This document shows, in pieces, positions 38,387 through 48,184 of a stretch of 64,000 nucleotides of DNA. The position numbers and the translations under genes are program-made. The stretch covers positions 1-64,000 of the forward strand of contig NZ_BOLS01000004.1 of assembly GCF_016861785.1 (NCBI RefSeq), in the 5' to 3' direction. Source of the stretch: Lacticaseibacillus mingshuiensis (GTDB lineage Bacteria > Bacillota > Bacilli > Lactobacillales > Lactobacillaceae). Under the pieces are notes generated by a model that saw only the letters and a list, made by a program, of their open reading frames with translations, did not search any database and was not told the origin of the DNA. The first letter of the stretch is position 1; every line of letters begins with the position of its first letter.

Positions 38387-39181
38387 ATGACGAGACGATC
38401 GATGTGGGGCTTTACAGGGCTGGCGATGGGCTTGCTTGCGGCTGGATCGACGGGCTGCAGTGAGCCGACCGCCACTTCGCACTTGGCGAGCGTTGGGCCG
38501 CGCCATGAAAAAACGGCCGAGGAGGCAAAAGCGGAATCCTCCTTCGATGCCATGGTGGCCAGCAACCAGGTAAAAGCTGAAGCGGACACGGCGGCCAAGG
38601 CGAAGCTGCCGCGGGTGCCGGTCACGGCAGAATTTTTCAAGAGTAAGCCGGTCTCTTACACCTATGAGGAACGCTACTTTAGCGATGAGAATGACACGTT
38701 GCTCGAAGTATTGCCGGAAAATCGAGACAAGCTGGCGCCGTTTGGCAAGGATATGACCCGGCTAGAATATCGCATCGTGACCTTGATGCCCAATGGCGAT
38801 GCCTACTCGTACGACGTGGTCAAAACGGATGACGGCGACAAGCAGGCATCGGTCGTGATGGACAAGGGGCGCTACACCGTGGCTGGGACGCAGGTGACGG
38901 TAATGGCGAACCGCCAAACGATGCGCCACGAAGCGAAGGACGCGGATGGCACGCTTTTGGAGCTCTACGGTGGCTCGAGTTATAGCCCAGGTTTGAACAC
39001 GACGCACTACAAGCTTGACCCCGAGACTGGCTGGCTCATCGCAGAGGGTAAGGCGAAAGCGCGCGAGGAGGCGACTATTTATCCTGAGATCACCGAGACC
39101 CCGTTGACCGATCTGCCTGCGTTGTATCGGCAGATCGAGGCGGATCTTGCCAAGCACGGGCATATCGACCGGCACCATTGA
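38387..39181 (+). CDS. putative lipoprotein of unknown function
   Basis: The 264-aa protein has a basic N-terminus MTRRS, a hydrophobic stretch and a lipobox-like AAGSTGC (Cys ~19), so it is likely lipidated and surface-exposed. The mature part is charged and predicted mainly beta. I do not recognise the domain. Start at ATG 38387 with GGGGGAA upstream; an extended minus-10 TGATATACT at 38348-38356 fits a promoter. Confidence 0.65.
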   Translation: MTRRSMWGFTGLAMGLLAAGSTGCSEPTATSHLASVGPRHEKTAEEAKAESSFDAMVASNQVKAEADTAAKAKLPRVPVTAEFFKSKPVSYTYEERYFSDENDTLLEVLPENRDKLAPFGKDMTRLEYRIVTLMPNGDAYSYDVVKTDDGDKQASVVMDKGRYTVAGTQVTVMANRQTMRHEAKDADGTLLELYGGSSYSPGLNTTHYKLDPETGWLIAEGKAKAREEATIYPEITETPLTDLPALYRQIEADLAKHGHIDRHH

Positions 39182-39192
39182 TCGCACAAAAA

Positions 39193-39249
39193 GAGCTTGT
39201 TTCCGAAGCCGCCGCATCTGGAGCGGGAGCTGGGAACAAGCTCGTTTTT
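39193..39249. terminator. bidirectional terminator
   Basis: GAGCTTGTTTCC pairs with GGGAACAAGCTC, with T/A-rich flanks, between the lipoprotein gene and the convergent MFS gene. Confidence 0.75.
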
Positions 39250-40501
39250 ATTTTTCCGCTTGCAGATCGCGGTCATAGTGGCGCGCGGCTGGTAAAATCA
39301 GCGTTAATAGGCCACACAGAAGGCTGCCAATGCCGCCGATCAGGAAGAGGTTTTGCACGCCCAGCGCATCGCCGACCGGGCCGGCCATGATCAAGCCGAT
39401 CGGACCGCTGATGCTCATCAGGGAATTCAGGACGCCCATCACGCGGCCAAGCGTGCTCGGGGCAAAACTCTGCTGAATCATCGCCATCAGGAGTGTGTTG
39501 AAGAATGGCACGGCCAGGCCCGCCACGGCGTTGAGCGCCACGAACCACCAGAAACCATGGGTGTTCCCAGGTAAAAAGGCGGCGGCGCCGATAGTCACAC
39601 CTACTACGAAATAAGAGAGAATCATCGGTCGCATGCGGTCGGACCAATTTTTCCAAATACTGATGATAAAGCCGCCTGCTAACATGCCCACTGACCACAC
39701 AACTTCGACAATGCCAGCCTGCGCGACAGTACCGTGGAAAAATTGGACCGTCATCAGCGGATACATCGAGCCCACCGGCATGAAAAATAGGGTGAACAAG
39801 GTGCCAATCAGCGTGATGATCAACAGGCCACGGCGTGTTGCCAGCAATTGTAGCCCGGCTTTCGCGTCGGCGAGGGGATGCACGGGCTCGCTGCGCGTTT
39901 CGTGATGATGGTCCGGCAGTGTCACAAGCAGCAAAAGGCCTGCGCCAATCAAGAAGCCGATCACGTCAAGCAAGATCAAGAAGCGGATCTCAACCAGTGA
40001 GAACAAGAATGCGCCAAGCGCCGGCGCAATGATGAAGTTAGCAGAGCTGATCATGCCGAGTTGGCCATTTGCGCGCGTCAAATCATCAGCGGGCACCATC
40101 TCCGGCAAGACGGATTGAATGGTCGGTTGCTGGAAAGTCTGCGCGAGCGCCCGCATGAATAAGCTGATGAACACCAGCCAAAGCGGAAAAGTCGCTTGGA
40201 GACTGCCGGCGACGAACAGAATCACTGCAAACAGCGCCACCACGGCATCCGAGATAATGAGAAGCGCCTTCTTGTTTGTCCGGTCGATCAATCCGCCGAC
40301 AAACGGGGAAAGTAGGACCGTTGGCAACATGCCAAGCAGTGAGGCGAAGCTCAACATGCTGGCTGAGCCCGTCTGCATCGTCAGATACCAGATGATTGCG
40401 TATTGCACGATCATCGAGGTGATACCGGACAGAAATTGGCCGGTGAGAAAGATCAAAAAATTACGCCGCCAGTTGGGAATGGCAAGTGGGGATGGATTCA
40501 T
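39248..40501 (-). CDS. MFS transporter, drug-efflux type
   Basis: The 417-aa protein has twelve hydrophobic segments, the motif-A-like GGLIDRTNKKALLIISD between helices 2 and 3, and the MFS_3 (MefA/EntS-like) layout. It likely exports drugs or other small molecules by proton antiport. ATG 40501 has AAAGGAG 6 nt upstream; the longer upstream in-frame extension has none. Confidence 0.88.
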   Translation of the reverse strand: MNPSPLAIPNWRRNFLIFLTGQFLSGITSMIVQYAIIWYLTMQTGSASMLSFASLLGMLPTVLLSPFVGGLIDRTNKKALLIISDAVVALFAVILFVAGSLQATFPLWLVFISLFMRALAQTFQQPTIQSVLPEMVPADDLTRANGQLGMISSANFIIAPALGAFLFSLVEIRFLILLDVIGFLIGAGLLLLVTLPDHHHETRSEPVHPLADAKAGLQLLATRRGLLIITLIGTLFTLFFMPVGSMYPLMTVQFFHGTVAQAGIVEVVWSVGMLAGGFIISIWKNWSDRMRPMILSYFVVGVTIGAAAFLPGNTHGFWWFVALNAVAGLAVPFFNTLLMAMIQQSFAPSTLGRVMGVLNSLMSISGPIGLIMAGPVGDALGVQNLFLIGGIGSLLCGLLTLILPAARHYDRDLQAEK

Positions 40502-40686
40502 AGGAACTCCTTTTTGAGGGCTTTGTGCCGATTTTAAATAGGTCGCGGGGCGTGAATTGTGGCGCGTACAACAAACGATTTTATTCAGAATAGCATAACG
40601 CGAAAGATTTGAATATGGGAAAGCCAATCACGAAAAGTGTACTGCCCACCCCCTAACCGCTCGGCTCCGCACTACAGTCGGGCTTC

Positions 40687-40783
40687 GGTGCGCATGGTCG
40701 AGCCAGATAGGTACGCCAGTCACTCGGGGCTTAGAGCGCCCCAAGCGCCAGGCTAGCCTAGCTGCTCGACCATCCCGCGCACC
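40687..40783. repeat. large palindromic intergenic element
   Basis: GGTGCGC-ATGGTCGAGC (40687-40703) pairs with GCTCGACCAT-CCC-GCGCACC (40764-40783) as a 17-bp stem with a 3-nt bulge. An inner GGGGC/GCCCC hairpin lies within. No gene is seen in 40502-40904. Confidence 0.6.
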
Positions 40784-40904
40784 TCCGCACCCTTTCTACT
40801 TGGTATATCCCTCCGATCCGACTTTTCGCCGCTTGCCGCCTTTTGCATCGGGTTCCGTGTTATTCTGCTTGTGAGAAAGTGCTTACATTAATGGAGGGAC
40901 GAAT

Positions 40905-42767
40905 ATGGCAGTGACATGGCAAGGGGTGCCTGCGCAGTATCAACAGGCGCTAACGCAAGTGATCGATGGCCGCGATGGGGGAATCGACGGTCAGGTGCAA
41001 GTCGCGTTTCAACAGACGCCTGGACTCGCGATCGAGCGCGATGGCGATCAAGGCATGGTCACGTATCATAGCGAAGCGGACCTGCTCAGGGCGGCAACGC
41101 TGTGGCTGGGCCGGGCGAAAACAGAAACGGCGTTCACGGAAAGTCAGCGCGCCCGCTACGACACGGTCGGCGTGATGATCGATGTCGCCCGAAACGGCGT
41201 CCCAACCGTGGCCACGCTGGAATCCGCCTTTGTGCGCCTTGCGAGTTTGGGGTACAACGAAGTCTGGCTGTACCTGGAGGATATTTTTGAAGTGCCGGGC
41301 GAGCCGTATTTTGGCCTGCAACGCGGCCGCTATTCGCAGGCAGACCTGCACGAGCTGGCCGTTTTTGCCGATGGGGTCGGGATCACCTTGGTGCCGGCCA
41401 TCCAGACGCTGGCGCATAACCGGGGGATGTTGCAGTGGCGTGCATTTGACGACATTCGCGACGCACCGGATTGTCTCTATGTTGAAAAGCCGGAGACGAC
41501 GGCATTTTTGCGCCACCTCCTGAAGGCAGCTAGTGCCCCGTTTTTGACGAAGAAAATTCATATCGGCATGGACGAGGCGAACAGCCTTGGCCGCGGCGAG
41601 ATGTTGAATGACCGCGGGCTGGTCGATCAAACTGAGCTGATGGTCGCGCATCTGAAGACGGTCGTGGGCCTATGCGATGAGCTCGGGCTTCAGCCGATGA
41701 TGTGGAGTGACATGTGGTTCAAAATGGCCAGTGAACAGCATCGTCTGTACGACCCCGACACTGTTTTCACCAAAGAGTTGGTTGACTCGATTCCGCCCGT
41801 CGCCCAAGTTTATTGGGATTATTACAAAGATCGTGTCGAGCCATATGCGAAACTGTTTGACCTGCATAAAGACCTGAAGCAGGAGCTGATCTTTGCGGCG
41901 GGCGTGTGGACCTGGAACGGGATGGCGCCGAATCAGCAGACGATGCTGGCGACGCTGCGGGCCGGGATGCAGGCAGCTAGTGATGCCGGGGTCAAGCAGG
42001 TGATCGCGACGATGTGGGAGGACGACGGCGCCGAGGTGCCACTGGAGGCCGCATGGTTTGGCTTGCAGACGTTTGCCGAATATCAATATCATGATACGGT
42101 CTCATATGAGGAAGCCGCCCACGCATTTTCGCTAATGCAAGGCGAGGATGCGGCGAGCTTCATGTTGTTTGACCGCTTCGACAACCTCGAGCATCCCGAT
42201 CGGCCGAACCTAGAGATGGATGACCCCAGCAAGATCGTGCTTTACGAGGATCTCCTGCTCCAGCGCTATCAGGTCAACTTGGCGCCGTTTGATATCAGCG
42301 GCTGGTACGCGAAGCTGGCGGTGGACCTGCGCGCGGCGCAAACAACGCCTAGAAGCGCTGCGATGTTTGCGCAGTACGCGTTGTTGGCGGACTTATTAAG
42401 TAAAAAGAGTTTGGCGCTGCAGGCCATTGCCACGTTGCCCGATGCTGGGGTGGGGGCTTTGCCTGCGGTACGCGCGGCGCTTGAGACTTATCGCACCGCG
42501 TTGACGACGTGGATTCCTGTTTTTCGTAAACAATGGCATGATGAGCGGCGCGGCGAAGGATACGAGATCATGGATCTGCGCCTGAACGGCTTGCTGGGCC
42601 GCATTGATACAGTCGAATACCGGCTGGATGAATGGGCGGCCGGGCGCGACGACCTTGCCGAACTCAAGGAACCCAAGCTGCCGATGGATAAATACACCAG
42701 TGGCCAGATCGGGCGCGGGCGGTATTACCAGATCTTCAGCGCAAGCGGCATCGGGCAAAATATGTAA
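40905..42767 (+). CDS. GH20 beta-N-acetylhexosaminidase
   Basis: The 620-aa cytoplasmic enzyme (no signal peptide) has a GH20 TIM barrel. HIGMDEA gives the catalytic Asp223-Glu224 pair of substrate-assisted catalysis; ATMWEDDGAEVPLEAAWFGLQTFAEYQY is the conserved distal wall. It removes terminal GlcNAc or GalNAc from imported oligosaccharides. GGAGG precedes ATG 40905. No sugar transporter sits beside it. Confidence 0.9.
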   Translation: MAVTWQGVPAQYQQALTQVIDGRDGGIDGQVQVAFQQTPGLAIERDGDQGMVTYHSEADLLRAATLWLGRAKTETAFTESQRARYDTVGVMIDVARNGVPTVATLESAFVRLASLGYNEVWLYLEDIFEVPGEPYFGLQRGRYSQADLHELAVFADGVGITLVPAIQTLAHNRGMLQWRAFDDIRDAPDCLYVEKPETTAFLRHLLKAASAPFLTKKIHIGMDEANSLGRGEMLNDRGLVDQTELMVAHLKTVVGLCDELGLQPMMWSDMWFKMASEQHRLYDPDTVFTKELVDSIPPVAQVYWDYYKDRVEPYAKLFDLHKDLKQELIFAAGVWTWNGMAPNQQTMLATLRAGMQAASDAGVKQVIATMWEDDGAEVPLEAAWFGLQTFAEYQYHDTVSYEEAAHAFSLMQGEDAASFMLFDRFDNLEHPDRPNLEMDDPSKIVLYEDLLLQRYQVNLAPFDISGWYAKLAVDLRAAQTTPRSAAMFAQYALLADLLSKKSLALQAIATLPDAGVGALPAVRAALETYRTALTTWIPVFRKQWHDERRGEGYEIMDLRLNGLLGRIDTVEYRLDEWAAGRDDLAELKEPKLPMDKYTSGQIGRGRYYQIFSASGIGQNM

Positions 42768-42838
42768 CAATCGAAGCCCGACAAAAACGACGACGTATCC
42801 GAAGTGGGTGCGCCGCCGTTTTGCGTTACCTCGTAAAA

Positions 42839-42854
42839 TGTTTCACGAGAAACA
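42839..42854. promoter_or_regulatory. parS-like ParB binding site
   Basis: TGTTTCACGAGAAACA differs from the Gram-positive parS consensus (TGTTNCACGTGAAACA) at one central position. It is embedded in a longer 10-bp inverted repeat AAAATGTTTC/GAAACATTTT, and sits in an intergenic gap. Confidence 0.6.
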
Positions 42855-42948
42855 TTTTGAGCTATCAGTGTGATTGCGAGCCGCTTTGCTTGAATGCGTT
42901 GCCTCATCCTGTTGATGCCTGTAAAATCGTGGACTGTTGGAAATCCAC

Positions 42949-42985
42949 AAAAACCGCTCGCAGCCTTTGCCGACTGCGGGCGGTT
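42949..42985 (-). terminator. GNAT gene terminator
   Basis: On the minus strand AACCGCCCGCAG pairs with CTGCGAGCGGTT, followed by T-rich sequence. Confidence 0.75.
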
Positions 42986-42988
42986 TCG

Positions 42989-43510
42989 TCATTCACGCGT
43001 TTGCACTAACGGATCATAGAATTGATGATAAGCCGCTTCAGACACGGCTGGGCCGGCCATCAAAACAGCGTACGGCACGCCCCATGTTGAATAGCGAATC
43101 TCACTGTCAAAGAAGCCATTTTTGAAGTAAAAATGCTGACGAGATAGCCGCTCAGCGGCATTTGGCGCAGCGGGGTCCGGCGTTTCGATCTCAAGCGCCA
43201 GCGTTTCCGGCAAACAGGCGTCTTTTAAAAGTGTGATCGCCTGACTGCCATAACCTTTGCCGCGCAGGCTTTCGTCGATGGCAAAATAGCCAAGCAGGTG
43301 CAAGCCATCGCGCGCAATCGTGGTGGCCAGCCCGATGAAAGTCTCATCATCGTTGAATGCATATAAGTGGGTGGTATAGCCAGGCCGTTGTTTATTTAAC
43401 AGCACATCAAATTGAACCCGCTCAGCTTTGGGAAAAGCCGTTTCGTACAGCGATTGAATCTGGCTGGCAAGCGGATCGCCAGCGGAAATGGTGGTCATGG
43501 TGAGGGACAT
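42989..43510 (-). CDS. GNAT family N-acetyltransferase
   Basis: The 173-aa protein has the acetyl-CoA binding motif A as DESLRGKGYGSQAITLL (~residues 80-96) and HFYFKNGF in motif B. The substrate is unknown. ATG 43510 follows GGAGG by 7 nt; a TTG directly before it was rejected. Confidence 0.85.
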   Translation of the reverse strand: MSLTMTTISAGDPLASQIQSLYETAFPKAERVQFDVLLNKQRPGYTTHLYAFNDDETFIGLATTIARDGLHLLGYFAIDESLRGKGYGSQAITLLKDACLPETLALEIETPDPAAPNAAERLSRQHFYFKNGFFDSEIRYSTWGVPYAVLMAGPAVSEAAYHQFYDPLVQTRE

Positions 43511-43627
43511 CAAGCGCCTCCTGCATTCGTGTTATTAAGATGATTATAACCGATTTCGGCAAGGAGGAGGGATGGCCCTGTGGAAGATAGCCGGCCAATC
43601 ATGTGAGACAAACACAATTGGTGGGTC

Positions 43628-43656
43628 TTGTACGCCGTATCAAACATCTGTAGTAT
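43628..43656 (+). promoter_or_regulatory. promoter of the double Rgg-like gene
   Basis: TTGTAC (43628-43633), a 17-bp spacer and TAGTAT (43651-43656). The start near 43663 rules out the in-frame ATG at 43628. Confidence 0.55.
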
Positions 43657-43690
43657 ATTGGTTAATTATACGAAAAAAGAGGCGTCGCAA

Positions 43691-45580
43691 ATGAGTCAGA
43701 TGACGATCGGCGAGTTCTTCAAGAAAATGAGAAAAAACCGTGGCCTGACCCTTGAGGAAGCGGTGGCTGGCGCGCATTATTCGCCCGCTGCGTTGTCGCG
43801 GTTTGAACGCAACGAGACAGACCTCAGCGTTGAGGACGCGGTGCCCATCATCGCCAATCTGCAGATCACGGCGCCGAATTTCAAGCGCTTTATGGACAAT
43901 AACGATGGCCAGCTGACCACACAGCTTTACACGGCCTTTTTTTCGCGCGACAAAGCGGCAATCGCAAAATTGGCCGCGGGGTTTGAGACGGCCCACAAAG
44001 ACGATCATCGGCCAACAACTGATTATGCCCGCTTTTTATTTCGCATTTCCGCGGTCGACCACGACGCGCCCATTCACTTGAATCACCAACAAGAAGCCGC
44101 TGTAGCACGCTTTCTCAATCCGTTTCCAGGCTGGAACATTGGCGTCCATCAATTGACGATGGCGGCGGCGATGCGTTTTGCCAGTCAGGATCTGTTGGGG
44201 CTGATCACTGCGCGGCTCGACGCCTATCAACAGTTGTTCACGGCCGAGTCGATCAATGACTCGAAAATCCCGGATGCGGATTATGGCCTCTTGCTGATTC
44301 ACCTTGTGGCGCGGCGGGAAATGGCCCTGGCAGCGCAGATGATGGCGGCGACCACGCGTTACCACGGGCTACGTATCGCGGTTCATGTGCCCGGACCGCT
44401 CAATGTGCTGGCGATGAACGGCGCGCCGTTTGTGCAATTTGCGCAGGCTGCCTATCGCTGGGCGAAAGCGCCGAATGAAACGGATGCCGCCGCGGCGCAG
44501 CGCGTGATCGATCAGGCGCGCGAGCTGATGGCGCCGGCCTTGGCGGATTATCTGGCGGCCATGTGGTCTTTTATCCGCGTTGGGCGGTCAAGTTGGCGTA
44601 ATTTGAAACTGACGGCGTCGCCAGCCCTGACTGATTTTTCCCAGGTGGAATGGACCTTTAATGGCGCAACCATCGCAGCGGTGCGCAAACATTATCAGCT
44701 GACGCTTGAGGACGTCATCACTGACCGGACCGTGTCGTCGCAGTCTCGCTTTGAAAAAGGGGCGACGCAACTCGGCTTCCGCGCCGCGATCGGGTTGTTG
44801 CAAACGCTCCTGCTGGAACCCACGATGTTTTATCGAAACACCTTTTTGTCGACCTACATTGAGCTGGACCAACTATTGGCGCCAGCGTCGCCCAAGACTG
44901 GGGCGGCACGGCTGGCCGAAGTGCGCGAGGCTGTCGAAACGGCTTGTGCTCGCTTGCCGGAAAAACCGGCTGCGCTTCGTGATCTGAATAGGACAACATT
45001 TTGGATTCGTGGGGCTCAACGCCTGATGAACGAAGGGTTTTCCAGCGAGGAATCAGTTGCAGCAGGGTTTGACACCGATGTTTTTGCCGAGTGGGCGATG
45101 CGCGGGGTGCGCGGATTGACCCATGTGCAGCTATCGGACTTTATCGCTTTTTCCGAGTGTACCAATAGTCTCCCCGGGGAGCTGTCCTATGAAGGCTGGC
45201 GGATTCTTTTCTCGCACGCGGATTTTGACCTCAGCACCGCAGCGGTCTGCACCGATATGCTGGAGAATGTGGTCTTGAATCTCGCGCTCGATGGGCATGT
45301 TGACTTGATCTTGCAGCTGCAGCACGCCCTCGACAATCTCTGGCAGGACAAGGTGTGGATCGCGTCCAGCATGACCGTGGCCGTCTCCACGTGCCTTTTC
45401 CAAATGTACGCGGATCCCGCTCGCGCCGATGACTTGTGGGCGCTGAACAAGCGGCAACAGGAAGCGATGGCCGGCTTTGCCGAACGGAACGATAAGGGTA
45501 GCGTTTGGATCGGCAATACTTTTGAAGTCACGGAACGTTATGTCAAACCGGCTTTTGATGAATGGCGTGCAACTCACTAG
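43691..45580 (+). CDS. tandemly duplicated Rgg-like regulator
   Basis: The 629-aa protein is about twice the usual Rgg length. The first XRE helix-turn-helix is residues ~5-45 (GLTLEEAVAGAHYSPAALSRFERN), followed by a helical region. A second one appears at ~330-375 (TIAAVRKHYQLTLEDVITDRTVSSQSRFEKG) followed by another helical region, so two Rgg-like modules are joined in one chain. Start at ATG 43691 because the promoter lies just upstream. Whether the second module still binds DNA is unknown. Confidence 0.75.
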   Translation: MSQMTIGEFFKKMRKNRGLTLEEAVAGAHYSPAALSRFERNETDLSVEDAVPIIANLQITAPNFKRFMDNNDGQLTTQLYTAFFSRDKAAIAKLAAGFETAHKDDHRPTTDYARFLFRISAVDHDAPIHLNHQQEAAVARFLNPFPGWNIGVHQLTMAAAMRFASQDLLGLITARLDAYQQLFTAESINDSKIPDADYGLLLIHLVARREMALAAQMMAATTRYHGLRIAVHVPGPLNVLAMNGAPFVQFAQAAYRWAKAPNETDAAAAQRVIDQARELMAPALADYLAAMWSFIRVGRSSWRNLKLTASPALTDFSQVEWTFNGATIAAVRKHYQLTLEDVITDRTVSSQSRFEKGATQLGFRAAIGLLQTLLLEPTMFYRNTFLSTYIELDQLLAPASPKTGAARLAEVREAVETACARLPEKPAALRDLNRTTFWIRGAQRLMNEGFSSEESVAAGFDTDVFAEWAMRGVRGLTHVQLSDFIAFSECTNSLPGELSYEGWRILFSHADFDLSTAAVCTDMLENVVLNLALDGHVDLILQLQHALDNLWQDKVWIASSMTVAVSTCLFQMYADPARADDLWALNKRQQEAMAGFAERNDKGSVWIGNTFEVTERYVKPAFDEWRATH

Positions 45581-45649
45581 CTTTTGAAAATTGATCCGTT
45601 AGCGATGCGGCCTCTGGTTTTGCGAGGTGTGGATCGCGACCGGCCATCA

Positions 45650-45698
45650 AAAGGAGTAGACCCATCAAGCTGATATCGCTTGTGGGACTACTCCTTTT
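45650..45698. terminator. bidirectional terminator
   Basis: AAAAGGAGTAG-ACCC pairs with GGG-CTACTCCTTTT. Confidence 0.8.
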
Positions 45699-45702
45699 TG
45701 CG

Positions 45703-46467
45703 TTAATCGAGGAGGGCGACAACATTGCCCGTGAAATCTCTTGAGCGTTCGGTGTCTGGCAACACTATCGATATCTTAGGATAGTCAACGAAATTGCTTA
45801 GAATATCAAGGCGCCATTCATAGTAATCTGTCGTATCGGAGCTGCTGGTGCCGGTTGACCCGCCGACCATGACACCGGTATCGCCAATCATCGTCCCCGT
45901 GCCAACGCTACTCGAAGAGGTCGAAGTGGATGAACCAGTATGTAAGTGCTCACGGGTTGCATGTTTGATATTCTCATTCGAATAAGCGACTAAGGTGCCC
46001 GTATCTTGATTCACAAAAGTGCACGCAGTCGACCCATAGAGCAGTCCCCAATCGCCATAGCGGTGAGTCCAATACTTACCATTCACAGTCAAAGGTACGA
46101 CCGCTTTTAGTAGCTTATCTGTGTACCGATACCGGCCCTGAATCATATCTTCGCGTGCCTGCGAACGCGCGCGGCTGGCCCGGCGTCCCAAGAAGCTACT
46201 CCCACGGAAAACAAACAACAGGATGAAACAGATGAAGGCGACACCAAGTGATCCACCGGTCTCTGAAGTGAACATAAAAAAATTCCAGATAATAATAATC
46301 ACGCAGAGCCAAAAGGCCACTCTGTAAATACTAAGCGTTGACTGTGTCTTCGCGGCCGTCTCGTTGTACTTCTTGATCAGCGCGCTACCTTCCGCTGACT
46401 GATCGAAAGGTGGCAACCCCGTTGCTTTAAACAGGTTCCAGTAACCCGGTAATGGAAATTTTGCCAT
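45703..46467 (-). CDS. membrane protein of unknown function
   Basis: The 254-aa protein has two transmembrane segments (residues ~49-66 and ~73-88), a mixed domain with a serine/threonine/glycine-rich insert (TGSSTSTSSSSVGTGT) and a compact C-terminus (YYEWRLDILSNFVDYPKISIVLP). I do not recognise the family. GGAGGGACATCT precedes the ATG. It is monocistronic. Confidence 0.7.
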   Translation of the reverse strand: MAKFPLPGYWNLFKATGLPPFDQSAEGSALIKKYNETAAKTQSTLSIYRVAFWLCVIIIIWNFFMFTSETGGSLGVAFICFILLFVFRGSSFLGRRASRARSQAREDMIQGRYRYTDKLLKAVVPLTVNGKYWTHRYGDWGLLYGSTACTFVNQDTGTLVAYSNENIKHATREHLHTGSSTSTSSSSVGTGTMIGDTGVMVGGSTGTSSSDTTDYYEWRLDILSNFVDYPKISIVLPDTERSRDFTGNVVALLD

Positions 46468-46638
46468 AGATGTCCCTCCAGAAAATAATTGCGAATAACT
46501 GCTTTTATTTTATGGAGAATTCACGGAGTCAACAATAAGCAGCGGGGCCAAATCGACACAACTTGGTCCTAGTTTGCAGATATGCAAGTTAATGGCCTCG
46601 GAGACTGTCAGCACGCCCCGAAAAATTCCGCAGAATCA

Positions 46639-46672
46639 AACAGCGGCCAGCGCACACAAGCCGCTGGCCGCC
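46639..46672 (-). terminator. possible terminator of the ydbT-ydbS operon
   Basis: On the minus strand GCGGCCAGCG pairs perfectly with CGCTGGCCGC, but the T-run after it is poor. The rest of 46468-46684 holds no gene. Confidence 0.5.
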
Positions 46673-46684
46673 AAATCGATTGCT

Positions 46685-48184
46685 TTATTTTTCTCTTGTA
46701 AACCAGTCGCGCACCGCGCTGGCCGTCTTGAGATCCAGATAGCGGACCTCAATGGCCTCGTTGCTATTGCCTTTGCGGACATTCACGGTCAAATGCGCGC
46801 GCCCCGGCTTTTTCATCCAGATGCTTTGCGCGAGCTCGACCGCTTGGACGTTGGCGCGGCGGACGAGGAAGCGTTCACGGGTAAAATAGTGGCCTGTCTC
46901 AAGCATCAATAGGTCCGGGGACACGATTGCCACACCGGCGCTGCGGCTGACATAACGGCCTTGGAAAAAGCCGAAGAGTAGGATGACTGCCGCAAGCACG
47001 AGGTAGGGTGCCAGCCAGGTCCGGGCAAAAATGCCGACTGCGAGGCCCCCTGCCAGCAGGATGCCCGCCCAGATCAGGACTGCGTTGCGAATGAATAGCC
47101 AGCGATTGCCGGCGGGGACGCGCCTGACATCTGGCACTTCTTCGGGCAGCCAATCAATGTAGGGCTGCATCGTCGTCAGCGCCGCGTCATCGCGCAGGAC
47201 GGGCATCAAGACGAGCTCGTCATCGTCCTCATCCTGGCCGGCGTTGCTGGCGATTAGGACCTGGACCGTGGCGAGATGGAGCCACTGCCGCAAGATACTT
47301 TGTTTGATGCGCACCGCCTGCACATGGGCGCTGCGGACGCTGACGGTGTTGCGCTTAAAATAGCCTCGCGCTGTCGTCAGCTGCTGGGCGCTGCGTGTCA
47401 GGGTGAAGTGATAGAATTTTTGCAAAATACTGAGGTATGTCACCATCAGGCCCAGCAGTAAGGCGCCGATCACCAACGCCACGACGACCAAAAAAGCCAG
47501 GTGCGCCAGGGCATTGGCGGCGTCTGTCATCGCGTCGTCTGGGAGCCGTTGCCACAGCGCCAACAAAAAGACGATGATCGGCACGAAGCCAACGGAACTC
47601 AGCGCGTATAAATTGAGGTCATGGGCATTGATCTGATACGTTGGGTCGGCGGCGACGTCTTCCGGGTGCGTGATCGCCTGAAGCGCCTCGGCGAGCTCGG
47701 CGGTATGCGCCGCTTCCGGGTCTTTAGCTGGAGCGGTCGTCGGTTGTTTGCCAGTCCGCAACGCCTCGATCTGGTCGCCAACCGCCACCGGCACCGCCAG
47801 CAGGGAGGCCTCGGCTTCCTCATCTTTGTGGCTCGCCGTTTCGATCGTCAAAGACTCCAGCCTAAATGGCCTCATGAAAAACCATTGCTGGCGCTGGACA
47901 GTCTGAATCCTTGAATAGGGGATGTGCTGGGTTTTTTGCTCAAACAGGCCGGAATTGATGGTCAAGCCATCGTCGCCCACCAGGTAGGTGAACCGCCAGT
48001 AGCGCACAGCCACGGCAATCACGGTGATCACAATGATCGCCACCACGATCAGCCCGAGCCAGATCGTCCACCAGTCCAGTTTCGACGCGAGGGCCAGGAC
48101 GGCGACCACGGCCCAAAATGCGCTGCGGAGTTCCTTAACGCCCATGCCGACTAGCGCCAGTGGGGCCAGATGCTTACCCTTCAT
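46685..48184 (-). CDS. ydbT: YdbT-like bacterial PH-domain membrane protein
   Basis: The 499-aa protein has paired transmembrane helices near the N-terminus (~23-62), middle (~195-250) and ~365-405, each followed by a bPH_2 (DUF304) domain seen as GLTINSGLFEQKTQHIPYSRIQTVQRQQ, YFKRNTVSVRSAHVQAVRIKQS and HYFTRERFLVRRANVQAVELAQS. The B. subtilis ydbS-ydbT pair has the same order and sizes; roles in antimicrobial resistance have been reported for that pair. It overlaps the upstream gene by 11 bp. Confidence 0.85.
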   Translation of the reverse strand: MKGKHLAPLALVGMGVKELRSAFWAVVAVLALASKLDWWTIWLGLIVVAIIVITVIAVAVRYWRFTYLVGDDGLTINSGLFEQKTQHIPYSRIQTVQRQQWFFMRPFRLESLTIETASHKDEEAEASLLAVPVAVGDQIEALRTGKQPTTAPAKDPEAAHTAELAEALQAITHPEDVAADPTYQINAHDLNLYALSSVGFVPIIVFLLALWQRLPDDAMTDAANALAHLAFLVVVALVIGALLLGLMVTYLSILQKFYHFTLTRSAQQLTTARGYFKRNTVSVRSAHVQAVRIKQSILRQWLHLATVQVLIASNAGQDEDDDELVLMPVLRDDAALTTMQPYIDWLPEEVPDVRRVPAGNRWLFIRNAVLIWAGILLAGGLAVGIFARTWLAPYLVLAAVILLFGFFQGRYVSRSAGVAIVSPDLLMLETGHYFTRERFLVRRANVQAVELAQSIWMKKPGRAHLTVNVRKGNSNEAIEVRYLDLKTASAVRDWFTREK

